DNA of 64,000 nt, from contig CAZMAF010000002.1 in NCBI GenBank assembly GCA_964564225.1, forward strand, positions 32,702-96,701, given 5' to 3'. Origin of the DNA: RGIG1993 sp964564225. GTDB lineage: Bacteria > Bacillota > Clostridia > Oscillospirales > CAG-272. The notes beneath the pieces were generated by a model that saw only the letters and a list, made by a program, of their open reading frames with translations, made no database searches and had not been told where the DNA came from. Position numbers and translations under genes: made by a program. Each line of letters starts with the position of its first letter. Position 1 is the first letter of the stretch. This document shows, piece after piece, positions 1 to 7,982 of this stretch.

Positions 1-2
1 AT

Positions 3-449
3 GCGCACAATGGGATGAGTCTTGAAGCGCTTTACCGTTACGTGAAATCGGTTTACCCCGAACGATTTGTCGTTACCGTCTTCGGTTGTCCGGGCGGAAA
101 AGCCAGAAACCGCCGTAAAGATATGGGGATAATGGCGGCATTTTATTCCGATTTTGTTATACTGACTGAGGATGATCCCGCAGATGAACCGATTGAGGCT
201 ATTTGCGAGGACATTGCTTTTTATCTTGAAAAAGAGAATACGCCGTATATTTGCGAGTATGATCGTGGACAAGCCGTTATGCGCGCATTTGAAAAAAGGG
301 TTGGAAAAACTGTGATCTTGTGTTGCGGAAAGGGCGCTGAGAAAACGCAAAAACGTTTGTATGGCGAGGAGAGCTATATCGGGGATAGCGATTTGGTTAA
401 GCAGCAAATTGATGCGTATAATCAGCGTTTTTTACCGATTGGATCGTGA
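3..449 (+). CDS. Mur ligase, MurE-like, L-lysine type (C-terminal part only)
   Basis: This is the C-terminal domain of a UDP-MurNAc-tripeptide synthetase-like ligase whose 5' part lies before the window. The frame is open from base 3 and reads AHNGMSLEAL, matching the start of the third MurE domain. The segments GCPGGKARNRRKDMG, LTEDDPADEP and CGKGAEKTQ follow. From family knowledge, Lys-adding MurE of streptococci and staphylococci carries a DDPN- or DNPA-type motif here, whereas meso-DAP enzymes carry DNPR; this protein has DDPA. I infer it adds L-Lys or a related residue. It ends against the D-aspartate-ligase-like gene, with the stop codon just before that gene's ribosome binding site. 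A second, DAP-type murE lies at 31268. Any methionine inside the visible part is internal. Confidence 0.8.
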   Translation, partial: AHNGMSLEALYRYVKSVYPERFVVTVFGCPGGKARNRRKDMGIMAAFYSDFVILTEDDPADEPIEAICEDIAFYLEKENTPYICEYDRGQAVMRAFEKRVGKTVILCCGKGAEKTQKRLYGEESYIGDSDLVKQQIDAYNQRFLPIGS

Positions 450-463
450 AGGGAAAGAAATAT

Positions 464-1690
464 ATGACGAAAGCTTCGTTTTTACCGATTATTTTGGGTA
501 GTGATGAAAATGCGTACGGTGATGCGCGACTGTTTTATGAGGAATACGGGATACGTCCTTTGATTTTATGCTGCCGTCTTTTGATTCCTACGCGGTATTC
601 TCGTTTATTTACGTATCGCTGTATTGAAAATTTTGATTGTGAAGATGTTTTTGTGCCTGCGCTTCTTTCGGTGCTTCGGGAAATGAAACCGAAATATCAA
701 AAGCTTCTTGTGATCGCTTGCTCGGATTATTATGCGAATCTGATGTCGCGCCATTACGATGAATTTGAGGGTTTGATTGCGAATCGCTTTCCTTCGCTTT
801 CACTTTTAGAACAGTTTGAAACGAAGGATCTGTTTTACAGTCTTTGCGACCGTTACGGAATGCCCTATCCGAAAACTTACATTTGCGAGCCTGAGGACAG
901 AATTACCTGTGTGGATACGCTCCCGTTTAAGTTTCCGATTGTGGTAAAACCCGAAAACAGTAATGCGACCGAGTATCTGCATCTTTCGTTTGAAGGAAAG
1001 AAAAAAGTGTATTTCGTATATACGCGCGAGGAGTATTTGTCTTGTGCGGAAACGTTGAATGCGGTAGGATATCGAGGCAAGCTCATTCTTCAGGAATTTA
1101 TTGAGGGTGACGATTCTGCGATGCGTGTTGTGAATTCTTACTCCGATAATGAGGGCAAGGTGCGCGTTTCGGTACTCGGTCAGCCGCTTCTTGAGGAATA
1201 CGCTCCTTACACGCTTGGCAATTACGCCGCGATTATTACGCGGAATGAAGAGCGCGTGTATGAGCTTGTAACGTCATTTCTCGAAAAGATCGGTTACGTC
1301 GGATTTTCGAATTTTGATATGAAATACGACCAAAAGAACGACCGTTACGTGCTGTTTGAGATTAATCCCCGTCTTGGAAGATCATCCTTTTTTGTCAGAG
1401 CGGCGGACGTGAATATGATGAAGGCGCTTGTTGATACCTGTGTTGAGAAAATACCTTATCAGGGTGTTTTTTATGGAAAAAAAACGGCAATGTGGTCTAA
1501 CGTACCGAAGGGAATTTTGAAAAAATATGTAAAGAATCCTGATCTTGCCCGAGAGATGAAAGCGCTTTTTCCGGGATGCCTTTATACGCTTTACGCTAAA
1601 GAGGATCGCTCTCTTAAACGGTATTATCGGGTTACACGGTTTTATTTGTCGCATTATAAGAATTACAGAAAATATTATTTTGAAAAATAG
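464..1690 (+). CDS. ATP-grasp carboxylate-amine ligase, D-aspartate ligase (Asl)-like
   Basis: About 408 residues, resembling the D-aspartate ligase of Enterococcus faecium, which activates D-Asp and attaches it to the epsilon-amino group of L-Lys in the peptidoglycan precursor. Recognised blocks are PIILGSDENAYGDAR at the N-terminus, PIVVKPENSNATEYL, EFIEGDDSAMRVVNSY, the LGQPLLEEYAPYTLGNY segment, and the metal-binding end FEINPRLGRSSFFV. The ATG at 464 is chosen because AAGGGA lies about 10 bases upstream. A GTG at 446 overlapping the previous stop is the alternative. The pairing with a Lys-type MurE-like ligase supports a cross-bridge role. Substrate identity is inferred from family resemblance. 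Confidence 0.78.
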   Translation: MTKASFLPIILGSDENAYGDARLFYEEYGIRPLILCCRLLIPTRYSRLFTYRCIENFDCEDVFVPALLSVLREMKPKYQKLLVIACSDYYANLMSRHYDEFEGLIANRFPSLSLLEQFETKDLFYSLCDRYGMPYPKTYICEPEDRITCVDTLPFKFPIVVKPENSNATEYLHLSFEGKKKVYFVYTREEYLSCAETLNAVGYRGKLILQEFIEGDDSAMRVVNSYSDNEGKVRVSVLGQPLLEEYAPYTLGNYAAIITRNEERVYELVTSFLEKIGYVGFSNFDMKYDQKNDRYVLFEINPRLGRSSFFVRAADVNMMKALVDTCVEKIPYQGVFYGKKTAMWSNVPKGILKKYVKNPDLAREMKALFPGCLYTLYAKEDRSLKRYYRVTRFYLSHYKNYRKYYFEK

Positions 1691-1700
1691 AGAAAGAGTC

Positions 1701-1729
1701 TTGAACTTTTACGCTTTATTTGTTATACT
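1701..1729 (+). promoter_or_regulatory. Sigma-A-type promoter of the tsaE operon
   Basis: TTGAAC (1701-1706), a 17-base spacer and TATACT (1724-1729) lie just upstream of tsaE. This separates it from the cell-wall pair before it. Confidence 0.7.
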
Positions 1730-1764
1730 ATGGACATTGTATCCTGGTGAGAGGAGGTTTCATT

Positions 1765-2205
1765 ATGAAAAGAAAAACATTGTTTCGGATTCTTTCGCAT
1801 TCTGAAAAAGAAACCGAATCGGCAGGAATATTGTTGGCATCCCAGCTTCGCGGATACGACTTTGTTGCAATGTTCGGCGATCTCGGGGCAGGGAAAACGG
1901 CTTTTGTCAGAGGGATGGCGACTGTTCTTGCGCCCGATTACGACGTCTTTAGTCCTACCTATACGATCGTCAATGAATATGGCGAGGGCGCTCGTCGTCT
2001 TTGTCATTTTGATATGTACCGTATAGATAGTGAAGATGACCTTGAATCAATCGGCTTTTACGATTATACTGATTGCGTTATCGTTGCGGAGTGGTGTGAG
2101 AAAATTCCTTTTGCGCTTCCCGAAAGCTATTACTCGGTTACGGTTGAAAAGCTTAACGAAACCGAAAGGCTGATTCATATTGAGCGTGTGGAGGCTGACA
2201 TATGA
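1765..2205 (+). CDS. tsaE: tRNA t6A biosynthesis ATPase TsaE
   Basis: A 146-residue P-loop protein with Walker A GDLGAGKT, PTYTIVNEY and HFDMYRI, all typical of TsaE (YjeE/YdiB). TsaE is the ATPase of the TsaB-TsaD-TsaE complex, which transfers threonylcarbamoyl onto A37 of ANN-reading tRNAs. The start at 1765 follows GAGGAGG by about 8 bases, so the longer open frame from 1720 is not needed. It overlaps tsaB by four bases (ATGA), indicating translational coupling. tsaD is not in the window. Confidence 0.93.
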   Translation: MKRKTLFRILSHSEKETESAGILLASQLRGYDFVAMFGDLGAGKTAFVRGMATVLAPDYDVFSPTYTIVNEYGEGARRLCHFDMYRIDSEDDLESIGFYDYTDCVIVAEWCEKIPFALPESYYSVTVEKLNETERLIHIERVEADI

Positions 2206-2900
2206 TTCTTCTGGCACTTGATTCTACAGCCGTGGTTGCTACGGCGGCACTGATGCAGGATGGCGAGATTCTTGTCTCCGAAACGGTTGATTGCGGTAAA
2301 ACGCATAGTGAAACGCTGTTGCCTCTTATTGAAACGCTCTATCATAAAACAAAGCTTTCGCCGAAAGATACCGACGTGTTTGCTTGCAGCGTAGGCCCCG
2401 GTTCTTTTACCGGTGTTCGTATCGGCACTGCTTTACTGAAAGGAATGGCGTATGGAAATAAACCTTGTATCGGGGTTTCGACACTTGAGGCGCTTGCGCA
2501 GAATCTCATTGGTTTAAACGGTATAATTTCCGCTGTAATGGATGCGAGAAGGGGACAGGTCTATAACGCCCTTTTCCGTTGTCAAAACGGAAAATTGACA
2601 CGTCTGACTCCTGACCGTACTCTGATGCTTCAGGAATTGCAAGACGAGCTTTCTTCGTATCGCGAGCCGATATATTTTTGTGGCGACGGATACCGTATTG
2701 CTCAGGATTACATTACGCACTCTGCGAAAATGATTACGCCTTCTGAGCTCGTTATGCAAAATGCGGCGAGTGTTGCCGTTATTGCCTATCGTGAATATTT
2801 AGCGGGTAATGCAGTCAGTGATGCTGAGCTTCGCCCCTTCTACTTGCGCGCGCCGCAGGCAGAGCGTGAACGTAATGAAAAATTCAAACAAACTACCTGA
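2202..2900 (+). CDS. tsaB: tRNA t6A threonylcarbamoyltransferase subunit TsaB
   Basis: A 232-residue ASKHA-fold protein starting MILLALDSTAVVATAAL, with the family signature SVGPGSFTGVRIG around residues 64-76 and SAVMDARRGQVYNALF near residue 110. TsaB is the non-catalytic partner of TsaD in t6A synthesis. It is coupled to tsaE by a 4-base overlap. The C-terminus (ELRPFYLRAPQAE) matches the usual end of the family. No rimI follows it, unlike in many genomes; rpiB does. Confidence 0.93.
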   Translation: MILLALDSTAVVATAALMQDGEILVSETVDCGKTHSETLLPLIETLYHKTKLSPKDTDVFACSVGPGSFTGVRIGTALLKGMAYGNKPCIGVSTLEALAQNLIGLNGIISAVMDARRGQVYNALFRCQNGKLTRLTPDRTLMLQELQDELSSYREPIYFCGDGYRIAQDYITHSAKMITPSELVMQNAASVAVIAYREYLAGNAVSDAELRPFYLRAPQAERERNEKFKQTT

Positions 2901-2913
2901 AGAGGATATAGAT

Positions 2914-3363
2914 ATGGAACGTAAGGTTGTCATTGCCTGCGATCACGCAGGAAACGAAGTTAAGGATGCGATCATTCAGAATCTTCGCACACAGGGCTAT
3001 GAGGTTACGGATTTCGGTTGCGACGGCACGGGGAGTGTGAATTATCCCGATTACGCGCAGCTGGTTTGCCGGGCGGTTCAGCAAAACGAAGCGCCTTTTG
3101 GCATTCTTATTTGCGGAACGGGAATTGGTATGAGTATGGCTGCCAATAAGCATCGCGGTATTCGTGCGGCGCTTTGTGAAAATACGTTTTCGGCAGAGAT
3201 GACGAGAAGACATAATGATGCTAACGTGCTTTGCCTTGGTGCGCGTGTAATTTCAGCAGAAAAGGCTGTTTCACTTGTTAATCTCTTTTTGACAACGCCT
3301 TATGAGGGCGGAAGACACGATGTGCGCGTTGCTTTATTGAACGCGCTTGATGATAACGGCTGA
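2914..3363 (+). CDS. rpiB: Ribose-5-phosphate isomerase B
   Basis: A 149-residue protein beginning MERKVVIACDHAG, with the RpiB/LacAB hallmarks CGTGIGMSMAANK and RRHNDANVLCLGAR. It interconverts ribose 5-phosphate and ribulose 5-phosphate in the pentose phosphate pathway; the Cys in the CGTG loop is the usual catalytic base. The start is set by AGAGGA 8-13 bases upstream, immediately after the tsaB stop. Its stop overlaps the tcdA start (TGATGG). It is a metabolic gene in an otherwise tRNA-modification operon. Confidence 0.93.
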   Translation: MERKVVIACDHAGNEVKDAIIQNLRTQGYEVTDFGCDGTGSVNYPDYAQLVCRAVQQNEAPFGILICGTGIGMSMAANKHRGIRAALCENTFSAEMTRRHNDANVLCLGARVISAEKAVSLVNLFLTTPYEGGRHDVRVALLNALDDNG

Positions 3364-4067
3364 TGGATTCCCGTTTTGAAAGAAGTGCGCTTCTTCTGGG
3401 TTGGGACGGAATTGAAAAGCTGCATCAAAAGTCGGTAGCGATTTTCGGTGTCGGCGGTGTCGGAGGTTACGTTGCGGAGGCGCTTGCAAGGTGTGGTGTC
3501 GGAAAGATTACGCTTTTCGATAAGGATGTTGTGGATGTTACAAATATTAACCGTCAGATAATCGCGCTTACGAGTACTGTCGGACGATATAAGTGTGACG
3601 TTATGAAGGAACGGATACTTGACATCAATCCTCGGTGTGAGGTGGTTTGTCACAATGTGTTTTATTTGCCCGAAAACGCTGATGATTATTCGTTAAAAGG
3701 ATTTGACTACGTTGTAGATGCTGTAGATACCGTTGCGGCAAAGCTTGAGATTATTGTGCGCGCGAAAGCGTTAGGTATTCCCGTTATTTCTGCGATGGGA
3801 GCGGGGAATAAAACCGATCCTTCCCGGTTTGAGATTGCGGACATTTATCAAACGTCGGTGTGTCCGCTTGCCCGAGTGATGCGCAGAGAATTGAAAATGC
3901 GCGGGATCGCATCACTTAAGGTTGTTTATTCAAAAGAAGCACCGAATCCGCTTCATTCTGATTATGGCGGCAATGAAAAAAGATTGCCTACGGCAAGTGT
4001 TGCATTTACCGTATCGGTAGCCGGACTTCTTATAGCAAGGGAAGTTGTGATGGATTTGTTAAAGTAA
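3363..4067 (+). CDS. tcdA: tRNA threonylcarbamoyladenosine dehydratase (TcdA/CsdL)
   Basis: A 234-residue E1-like adenylating enzyme: RFERSALLLGWDG at the N-terminus, nucleotide-binding FGVGGVGGYVAEALARCGVG, then DVTNINRQI and an AMGAGNKTDP segment. TcdA uses ATP to dehydrate t6A37 to cyclic ct6A. It shares an operon with tsaE and tsaB, so the steps on the same base are co-transcribed. Its stop codon abuts, in the same frame, the fragment of an SGNH esterase gene that follows, so sequence beyond the stop may be an insertion or recombination scar. Confidence 0.92.
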   Translation: MDSRFERSALLLGWDGIEKLHQKSVAIFGVGGVGGYVAEALARCGVGKITLFDKDVVDVTNINRQIIALTSTVGRYKCDVMKERILDINPRCEVVCHNVFYLPENADDYSLKGFDYVVDAVDTVAAKLEIIVRAKALGIPVISAMGAGNKTDPSRFEIADIYQTSVCPLARVMRRELKMRGIASLKVVYSKEAPNPLHSDYGGNEKRLPTASVAFTVSVAGLLIAREVVMDLLK

Positions 4068-4070
4068 AGG

Positions 4071-4418
4071 TCGAATCAGGATACGGCAACTTTTAAAAAA
4101 GACTGTGAAACGCTTTTCAGAACGCTTTCGGAGAAGAATTCCGATATGCAGTTTGTCATTATGAATTGTCCTGCTTGCTTTGGCACAAGAATTGATAATA
4201 AGTTTGGCAGTCCCGAGCTTCGTCAGATTCAGGAAGAATTGGTTGGCGAAATGAATGAGAAGGGTTATAAGACGTCTTTCTTTGATATGTATTCGGTTAC
4301 CAAGGATTTTCAGGATTACTATCCGGATGATCCTCATCCTGATGAAGACGGTCATACCGTTATGGCTTAAGAGCTTGCGAAAATGTTGAATGGACTGATC
4401 AATCCTGAAGATAAGTAA
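4071..4418 (+). pseudogene. Truncated copy of the SGNH/GDSL esterase gene
   Basis: This segment is a near-identical copy of the last ~110 codons of the lipoprotein esterase at 8711-9964. The copy begins at about DTATFKKDCET and has no 5' part or signal peptide. The match runs through the catalytic Asp-His block (DDPHPDEDGH). A stop codon (TAA, 4368-4370) replaces the GAA Glu codon of the intact copy. After it the frame continues as ELAKMLNGLINPEDK to a natural stop at 4416-4418. An internal ATG at 4146 could give only a 74-residue fragment lacking the nucleophile. Most likely a non-functional duplicate. Confidence 0.85.
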
Positions 4419-4426
4419 AATTGATA

Positions 4427-4458
4427 AAAAAAAGACCGGTACCGTCGGTCTTTTTTGT
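4427..4458 (+). terminator. Rho-independent terminator after the tsaE-tcdA operon
   Basis: The inverted repeat AAAAAGACCG / CGGTCTTTTT with a 7-base loop is followed by T-rich sequence. It probably came with the duplicated 3' end of the esterase gene or serves the operon. Confidence 0.8.
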
Positions 4459-4553
4459 TTTAATTTTTTAGGATTTAAAGCTGTACGTTTTTATTGCATA
4501 AATGGGAAGATGGTATGAATATAGTGTGATAGATTACGTAGGATGGAGCATTT

Positions 4554-7163
4554 ATGAAGAAATATCACGGATTAACGGCGAGTGAGGTTGAAAAATCAAG
4601 AGCGGTATACGGCGATAATCGGTTGTTGGGGCAGAAGAAACATTCGTTTTGGAAAAGACTGTTTCATAATTTTCAAGATCCGATCATTCGGGTATTGGTT
4701 ATTGCATTGGTTTTGAACGTCGCGTTTACGGTCCACAATATCAATTGGATGGAATGCATTGGTATTTTGCTTGCCATTCTCGTATCAACGGTTGTATCAA
4801 CCGTTTCAGAAATGGGCAGTGAAAATGCATTTGAAAAGCTGTCAAAGGAAAGTCGGGATACGACTTGCCGTGTGATCAGAAACGGTGTTGGCGAGGAAAT
4901 TTCGATTGACGACGTTGTGGTAGGCGATATTCTGGCGGTTGGTGTCGGGGAGGCAGTACCTGCCGACGGTGTTGTGTTAGAGGGGGAGCTGCTTGTCAAT
5001 CAGGCGGCGCTGAACGGAGAGAGCAGAGAAACGAAAAAAAAGTACTGTAAACGTACAACAGAGCGCGCGCTTGATGCGGAAAACCGTTTATTTCGAGGCA
5101 GTCTTATTACACGGGGCAGCGCTGTTATTCGTGTGAGTGAAGTCGGTCAAAATACGTTTTTAGGGGACGTGGCAAAGGACCTGTCCGAAGATACCCGAAG
5201 TAGTCCGCTCAAACTTCGTTTATCAAAGCTTGCAGCAACAGTCAGTAAGATTGGGTATATCCTTGCAGCTGTTGTGGCGATGTCTTATTTATTCGGTGTG
5301 ATTTTTCTTGACACGGGTTTTGATAAAAATGCGATAATATCTTTGCTTTTTGATTACCGTACACTGTTTACGCATCTGATCCGCGCTCTAACTCTTGCCG
5401 TGACAATCGTGGTCGTGGCTGTTCCCGAAGGGCTACCGATGATGATATGCGTAGTCCTTTCTTCGAATATGAAGCGGATGCTGAACGATCAGATCTTGGT
5501 GAAAAAGATGGTTGGTATTGAAACGGCGGGAAGTCTGAATATTCTATTCAGTGATAAAACGGGTACGTTTACTTCGGGGAAGCAGGACGTAAAGGGTTTT
5601 TTGTTTGCGAATAACCGTTACGTTGACAACATTGAACGGTTGAAGCGGGAAACGGGGTATTCGCATCTTTTGGAGTCAGCAACATATAATACGGAATGCG
5701 AGCTTGTCGGTCAGCGAGTGATGGGATCTAACGCATCCGATCGGGCAATCAACGAGTATTTCTTAAAACTTACAAAGCCGCTTGGTATGATATATGGGGG
5801 CATTCCGTTTGATAGCCGATATAAATATTCGGCGGCCTTAACGCCAAGTGGCACAGTGTTAATTAAAGGTGCGCCCGAGGTTTTGCTTCCTCACGTAACC
5901 TCGTGGATTTCGTCGGAGGGTATTGCTTATGATGGAGCGTTGTTAAAAGAGTCGTACTTGCGCTATACGCGCGATTCGGCTCGTTTGTTGATGATTGCCA
6001 TTGCCGATAGATTGCCCACGGCGATAGATTTTCCGGAGCTTTCCTTTGTTGCGTTTGCCGTGATTCGCGATCCTCTCAGACCAAGCACGAAGACGGCGGT
6101 AAAAATGCTTCAGGGAGCGGGTATTCAGGTTGTGATGGTGACGGGCGACAGTCCCGAAACTGCTGAAGCCGTGGCAAGAGCATCCGGACTGTTTCAAGAA
6201 AACTCTGAAGGAACAGTGATTACGGGCGAGGAGTTGACACGGCTTACGGATTGTGAGCTTGCTAAACGTTTGCCGTACATTTCTGTTGTAGCACGCGCGC
6301 TCCCCCGTGATAAGACCAGACTTGTCCGTGTGGCACAGGGGAAGGATCTCGTAGTCGGAATGACGGGGGATGGGGTTAACGATGCCCCCGCTTTGAAGCT
6401 TGCCGACGTGGGATTTGCCATGGGAAGCGGTACGGATATTGCCAAAGAAGCGGGGGATATCGTTATTCTTGATAACGATATGGAAGCGATGGTCAAGGCG
6501 GTTTTGTACGGACGAACGATTTTTAAAAGCATTTGCAAATTTATTATTTTTCAGTTGACGATGAATTTATGTGCCGTTGGTGTTACGCTGTTAGGTCCGC
6601 TTCTCGGTGTTCCTTCGCCGATTACGGTAATTCAGATGCTATGGGTTAACATGATAATGGATACGCTTGGCGGTCTTGCATTTGCAGGGGAAGCGCCCGA
6701 AAAATATACGCTCGAAGAAAAACCCAAAACAAGACGAGAGCCGTTGTTATCAAGGCAGTCGTTTTTTAAGGTGCTGTGGAACGGTACGACTGCATTGACG
6801 GTATGCGCATTATTTATGGCACTTGATTTTTTTAAGGACGCTTTGCATTTTGATACTGTTCCTGCTGTCTATTATTCTGCATTATTTTCGCTGTTTATTT
6901 TTATGGGTGTTGTAATGTTTTATATCGCCCGAAGCGAGCGGTTGAATTTTTTGTCGGGACTTTTAAAGAACACGTCTTTTTTACTGATTACCGTTCTTGT
7001 GACGGTCGTACAGCTTCTGATGGTGTATTTTGGCGGTTCGGTATTTCGTACAGTAGGGTTGCCGCTTAAAACGCTTTGCTCAATTGCGCTTCTTGCTTTT
7101 ATTGTTCTTCCGTTTGACTTGATTCGTCGCGCTATTATGAAAAAAAGAAATCACGGTGCATAA
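4554..7163 (+). CDS. P-type cation-transporting ATPase, Ca2+ (PMCA-like, P2B) type
   Basis: An 869-residue membrane pump. Visible landmarks are an N-terminal cation-ATPase domain, the dephosphorylation motif LNGES near 153, VAVPEGLP in TM4 (about 288-295), the phosphorylation site SDKTGT with Asp334, TGDSPETA and GDGVNDAPALK in the P domain, and QMLWVNMIMDT in TM6. The TM4 and TM6 motifs are those of calcium pumps. The residue after DKTGT is Phe where Leu is usual (DKTGTFT), a mild oddity. An SD-like AGGATGGAG precedes the ATG. Export of Ca2+ from the cytoplasm is inferred. Confidence 0.85.
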   Translation: MKKYHGLTASEVEKSRAVYGDNRLLGQKKHSFWKRLFHNFQDPIIRVLVIALVLNVAFTVHNINWMECIGILLAILVSTVVSTVSEMGSENAFEKLSKESRDTTCRVIRNGVGEEISIDDVVVGDILAVGVGEAVPADGVVLEGELLVNQAALNGESRETKKKYCKRTTERALDAENRLFRGSLITRGSAVIRVSEVGQNTFLGDVAKDLSEDTRSSPLKLRLSKLAATVSKIGYILAAVVAMSYLFGVIFLDTGFDKNAIISLLFDYRTLFTHLIRALTLAVTIVVVAVPEGLPMMICVVLSSNMKRMLNDQILVKKMVGIETAGSLNILFSDKTGTFTSGKQDVKGFLFANNRYVDNIERLKRETGYSHLLESATYNTECELVGQRVMGSNASDRAINEYFLKLTKPLGMIYGGIPFDSRYKYSAALTPSGTVLIKGAPEVLLPHVTSWISSEGIAYDGALLKESYLRYTRDSARLLMIAIADRLPTAIDFPELSFVAFAVIRDPLRPSTKTAVKMLQGAGIQVVMVTGDSPETAEAVARASGLFQENSEGTVITGEELTRLTDCELAKRLPYISVVARALPRDKTRLVRVAQGKDLVVGMTGDGVNDAPALKLADVGFAMGSGTDIAKEAGDIVILDNDMEAMVKAVLYGRTIFKSICKFIIFQLTMNLCAVGVTLLGPLLGVPSPITVIQMLWVNMIMDTLGGLAFAGEAPEKYTLEEKPKTRREPLLSRQSFFKVLWNGTTALTVCALFMALDFFKDALHFDTVPAVYYSALFSLFIFMGVVMFYIARSERLNFLSGLLKNTSFLLITVLVTVVQLLMVYFGGSVFRTVGLPLKTLCSIALLAFIVLPFDLIRRAIMKKRNHGA

Positions 7164-7208
7164 AGTTTTGTGTAGCTTGGGATAATAAAAGAAAAAGGAT
7201 GAGGTTTT

Positions 7209-7466
7209 ATGATAGAATTTACGCATACGGTAAAAGACCCTAATGGGATGCACGCCCGTCCGGCAGGGCTTTTGGTAAAGGAAGCAACGCGATTTTCTTC
7301 AGAGGTAATGATTTATAACGGAGAAAAATCGGCAAGTGCTAAAAAATTGATCTCGTTACTGTCGCTTTCAGTAAAATGCGGTACGACGGTTCGTGTTACT
7401 GTTATCGGTGAGGACGAAGCGGAAGCAGCAGAGGCTATTTCTGCGTATATGAAAGCGAATATATAG
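7209..7466 (+). CDS. HPr-family phosphocarrier protein lacking the regulatory Ser46
   Basis: An 85-residue HPr-fold protein. The PEP-dependent phosphorylation site His15 is kept in GMHARPAG. Where HPr of Firmicutes has the HPr-kinase target Ser46 (NAKSLLG in the second HPr of this window), this one has ASAKKLIS, with Lys at position 46. It should therefore accept phosphate from enzyme I but not act as a classical CcpA co-repressor. It lies 45 bases after the P-type ATPase, probably in the same transcript. Its role may be in a non-sugar phosphorelay. The canonical copy is at 23372. Confidence 0.85.
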   Translation: MIEFTHTVKDPNGMHARPAGLLVKEATRFSSEVMIYNGEKSASAKKLISLLSLSVKCGTTVRVTVIGEDEAEAAEAISAYMKANI

Positions 7467-7520
7467 GAAAATCTTATCTTTATCAGGATTTTAGTTAAGA
7501 TTAATTATCAAGTGAGGTTT

Positions 7521-7654
7521 GTATCTCATAGGGCTCTGCAGGGGATTATATGCACGCTTCGCGTGATGAGATACACCTTTGGTGATGAGATACACGCTAA
7601 AGCGCGATGAGATACAGCCCAAAGGGTTGATGATATACACGACTGCATCGTGAA
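7521..7654. repeat. Array of short hairpins separated by a GATGAGATACAC-type repeat
   Basis: Four near-identical units (GATGAGATACAC twice, GATGAGATACAG, GATGATATACAC) alternate with small self-complementary spacers: CACGCTTCGCGTG, CACCTTTGGTG, CGCTAAAGCG, GCCCAAAGGGTT and ACGACTGCATCGT. The array is preceded at 7521-7529 by GTATCTCAT, the reverse complement of the core ATGAGATAC. There is no convincing coding frame. It sits between the HPr gene and tRNA-Val and looks like a small interspersed palindromic element. Confidence 0.75.
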
Positions 7655-7669
7655 TCTGTAGCTTGGATA

Positions 7670-7715
7670 AACAAAAACAGAACATTTGTCTACCGACAAA
7701 TGTTCTGTTTTTGTT
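7670..7715 (-). terminator. Terminator of tRNA-Val (probably bidirectional)
   Basis: A 21-bp inverted repeat (7670-7690 and 7695-7715) with loop TACC lies immediately 3' of the tRNA on the minus strand. Its lower stem is A/T-rich on both sides, so it can end transcription from either direction. Confidence 0.85.
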
Positions 7716-7791
7716 GGTGGGGATAATAGGGCTCGAACCTATGACCTCATGCATGTCAAGCATGCGCTCTAACCAGCTGAGCTATACCCCC
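7715..7791 (-). tRNA. tRNA-Val (anticodon GAC)
   Basis: On the minus strand this folds as a standard cloverleaf: acceptor GGGGGTA with TATCCCC (one G-U pair), D arm GCTC...GAGC, anticodon stem CATGC/GCATG with loop TTGACAT giving anticodon GAC, and T arm ATAGG-TTCGAAC-CCTAT. A discriminator A and an encoded CCA end are present, for 77 bases in all. It is solitary, with its own promoter and terminator. Confidence 0.95.
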
Positions 7792-7801
7792 GTACCCGAT
7801 T

Positions 7802-7830
7802 ATTTTATCATACTTTCGCGGAAAAAGCAA
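7802..7830 (-). promoter_or_regulatory. Promoter of tRNA-Val
   Basis: On the minus strand, TTGCTT (7825-7830), a 17-base spacer and TAAAAT (7802-7807) lie just upstream of the tRNA 5' end. Confidence 0.65.
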
Positions 7831-7982
7831 TAGGAAATATTGCACAATGTTTTGCCTTGAATTATGTGCAAAACGACGAGAGGTTTGGATTGTCAGGGAT
7901 CAAGAGTTGGAAAAGAATAGTAGTATTTTGAGCGATGCTTCGGTATAATATAGATAAAAAGTAAAGAGGATGTATAACAATA

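Noticed and set aside
4146..4370. A 74-codon open frame as an independent gene
   Set aside because: It is the internal part of a truncated esterase copy, lacks an RBS and the catalytic Ser, and ends at a new stop codon.
7521..7660. CRISPR array
   Set aside because: The repeat units are about 12 bases and the spacers about 8-11 bases and self-complementary, unlike CRISPR repeats and spacers; no cas genes are present.
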